Below, one piece after another: positions 62,586-64,000 of a DNA stretch of 64,000 bases (positions are counted from its first letter, which is position 1; each line of letters starts with the position of its first letter). Under the pieces are notes generated by a model that made no database searches, had not been told where the DNA came from, and saw only the letters and a list, made by a program, of their open reading frames with translations. The translations under genes and the position numbers were made by a program. Source of the stretch: Gordonia sp. PP30 (GTDB lineage: Bacteria > Actinomycetota > Actinomycetes > Mycobacteriales > Mycobacteriaceae); contig NZ_CP095864.1 in assembly GCF_023100845.1 (NCBI RefSeq), positions 3,224,001 through 3,288,000 of the forward strand. Direction: 5' to 3'.

Positions 62586-63517
62586 GACAGGCCCTCGAAG
62601 AGGTCTGTTTCGACAGTGCCGGGTTCCGGCCGGAGGTCCACACGGAGGAAGTGCTCGACGGGCAGGATCGGCTGAATGATGTCGTTGCTCAGCGCGAACT
62701 CCGTGCCCGACGGTGCGACGGTGATCTGAGTGGCGTGGGCGGCCAGCGCCGCCACCTTGGCGTCGTACACCCCGGACACGTCGACGGCGGCGTGGACCTG
62801 CTCGTCGGGGTAGCTCGGCAGTTCCCCCGGCTCGGGCCGCCGCCAGCCCTCCGGAACGTCGGCGATCGCGGCCAGGCCGGCGTTCAGCGCCCCGGCCCGG
62901 GTCACCGACTCGTACACCTTGAAGCCGTGGCCGAGACGCTGCGCGGCGAGGGGGATCGCCAGGTGGGAGATCTCGTGGACCCGCTTGTGGTCCGGATGGC
63001 CGTAGGTGCCGTCGGCGTCGTACGTGACGATCACCTGCGGATCGAAGTCGGCGATCTCGTCGGCGAGCGTCCGCGCGAGCTCATCGGCGGACGCCTGGAA
63101 CAGCGCGCGCGGGTGCTCGGCCGACGGGGTGCCGGCCATCCCGGAGTCGCGCCAGCGGCCCGCACCGCCGAGGAACCGCGGCGCCAGCGGCTCCCGGCCG
63201 GCCGGGGTCAGCGCGGCCAGCGCGGCGGCGAGTTCGCCGATCCGGAACCCGCCGAGCTGATCGGCCTCGGCGGCGACGAGGTGTGCCCAGCGATCCCCGA
63301 TCACCTCGCCTTCCTCGCCGAGCGTGAAGGTGACGACGCGGACGCCGGCCCCGGCGGCGAGGTAGTGCGCGATGGTGCCACCGGTCATGATCGACTCGTC
63401 GTCGGGGTGCGCGTGCAGCACCAACAAGCGACGGTCACCGGCCGACGCACCCTGAACCTCCGGCGACCCACCCTGAGCCTGTCGAAGGGTCGACGTACTG
63501 CTCACGACTGACTCCAT
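62582..63517 (-). CDS. mshB: N-acetyl-GlcN-Ins deacetylase MshB (mycothiol synthesis)
   Basis: 311 residues from ATG 63517. LmbE-like zinc deacetylase: LVLHAHPDDESIMTGGTIAH (zinc His and Asp), VVTFTLGEEGEVIGDRWAHL, and VTYDADGTYGHPDHKRVHEI (third ligand HxxH). It removes acetate from GlcNAc-inositol in mycothiol synthesis. Residues about 8-23 (STLRQAQGGSPEVQ) precede the conserved start and are encoded by a palindromic repeat at 63472-63488, an N-terminal addition. Its start overlaps the lpqW-like stop by 16 bp. Confidence 0.95.
   Translation of the reverse strand: MESVVSSTSTLRQAQGGSPEVQGASAGDRRLLVLHAHPDDESIMTGGTIAHYLAAGAGVRVVTFTLGEEGEVIGDRWAHLVAAEADQLGGFRIGELAAALAALTPAGREPLAPRFLGGAGRWRDSGMAGTPSAEHPRALFQASADELARTLADEIADFDPQVIVTYDADGTYGHPDHKRVHEISHLAIPLAAQRLGHGFKVYESVTRAGALNAGLAAIADVPEGWRRPEPGELPSYPDEQVHAAVDVSGVYDAKVAALAAHATQITVAPSGTEFALSNDIIQPILPVEHFLRVDLRPEPGTVETDLFEGLS
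63472..63488. repeat. Intragenic palindromic repeat in mshB
   Basis: CCTGAGCCTGTCGAAGG, one base different from the complement of the dapC copy. On the mshB strand it yields the peptide LRQAQG. A related ACCCTGAACCT lies 21 bp away. Confidence 0.75.
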
Positions 63518-64000
63518 TTCGCCGCCTCACCGAAGATCCCGACCTGCACCGGACCGGACAGCGGCACCCCGCGCACGTCGTCGGTCACCGCCACGAACAC
63601 CGTGTCCTGGAAGATCGGCAGGTACACCGCCTGCGCGGCGAGCAGATCCTCGGCCTGACGCAGCGTCGAAGTGGGATCGGACTCGCTCATCGCCTGCGTC
63701 GCCAGCGCGATCAGCGCCGGATCACACAGGCCCGAGGTGTTGCCGATGTAGGCATCGGGGGCCGCCTTGCCGGGTGTGCCGCTCGCCGACGGCGCCGGCC
63801 GCTCGGCCGTCCCGGTCGGCGTCGGCAGCACACTGTGATCGATCGCCGGATCGGTCTCGGGTTCGACGGTGTGGGCGCCGGCCTCGGTGCCCTGCGGCGG
63901 CGCCTGACAGCCCACCTGCGAGGCCAGGGCCGTCGCCGGATCGATGCCCGCCGAGGTCCAGCCGACCACCAGGTCGACGTCGGCGGCCGCCAGGGCGTGC
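63502..64000 (-). CDS. lpqW: LpqW-like family 5 solute-binding lipoprotein (C-terminal part)
   Basis: The frame is open to the window edge, so only the last 165 residues are seen: ALAAADVDLVVGWTSAGIDP, NTSGLCDPALIALATQ, LRQAEDLLAAQAVYLPIFQD and GVPLSGPVQVGIFGEAAKW. This is the end of an extracellular solute-binding family 5 protein. Location directly before mshB matches lpqW (Rv1166), which acts in PIM/lipoarabinomannan synthesis rather than uptake. Identification as lpqW is based on synteny; the N-terminus with the lipobox is outside. Confidence 0.75.
   Translation of the reverse strand, partial: HALAAADVDLVVGWTSAGIDPATALASQVGCQAPPQGTEAGAHTVEPETDPAIDHSVLPTPTGTAERPAPSASGTPGKAAPDAYIGNTSGLCDPALIALATQAMSESDPTSTLRQAEDLLAAQAVYLPIFQDTVFVAVTDDVRGVPLSGPVQVGIFGEAAKWSQS

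Overview
The window is high-GC actinobacterial DNA. Several blocks have the gene order of mycolic-acid bacteria related to Mycobacterium: nrdH-nrdI-nrdE with a separate nrdF; manA / SIS-type protein / DUF3499 / metallopeptidase-like / whiB2 / fbiA-fbiB; glgC / DUF3117 / gpgS / folP2 / fadD6 / LOG / dapE-dapD; and lpqW / mshB / fbiC / fdxA / dapC. F420 synthesis (fbiA, fbiB, fbiC), mycothiol synthesis (mshB), ESX components (eccB, eccE) and a WhiB protein fit the same group. Gordonia or a close relative is my best guess; this is inferred from gene content and order, not from a marker gene.

Layout. 1-7201 is chromosomal: a flavin-dependent oxidoreductase, a LuxR regulator, nrdF, a CPBP protease, a LON-like protein, a Ser/Thr kinase and a beta-lactamase-fold lipoprotein. 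7202-29312 is accessory DNA that splits the nrd genes. It holds a decayed IS481 transposase, a HEPN-like gene, two inverted 1,123-bp IS630-family copies bracketing an ArsR/SmtB metal sensor and a P1B-4 metal-export ATPase (9921-15157), and an integrative element resembling an actinomycete ICE (about 15540-29312). That element has an iteron-like repeat region, a replication ATPase, an excisionase-like protein, an FtsK/TraB translocase, a DUF2637 membrane protein, an array of four related exported proteins and a tyrosine integrase. It looks degenerate: the replication gene, a helix-turn-helix gene and one lipoprotein gene each carry a frameshift, and the integrase has an amber codon right after its most natural start.

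29313-64000 is chromosomal again. nrdHIE supplies deoxynucleotides with nrdF, and both promoters carry paired NrdR-like boxes spaced exactly 32 bp apart. Then follow a flavin reductase/TetR pair, eccB/eccE, mannose and F420 genes, glycogen and methylglucose-polysaccharide precursor genes (glgC, gpgS), folate and fatty-acid activation genes, and the lysine/DAP genes dapE, dapD and dapC. A CoA-disulfide reductase/rhodanese fusion lies behind a perfect CsoR/CstR-type palindrome, which suggests reactive-sulfur control.

Two chromosome-wide peculiarities stand out. Short palindromic repeats (core CTTCGAC...CTCAG) sit inside the coding sequences of dapC, mshB and the CoA-disulfide reductase without breaking the frame. 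A 68-bp hairpin element occurs in two distant intergenic regions. Two genes (the RlmA-like methyltransferase and folP2) appear to need a CTG start codon to include conserved N-terminal sequence.
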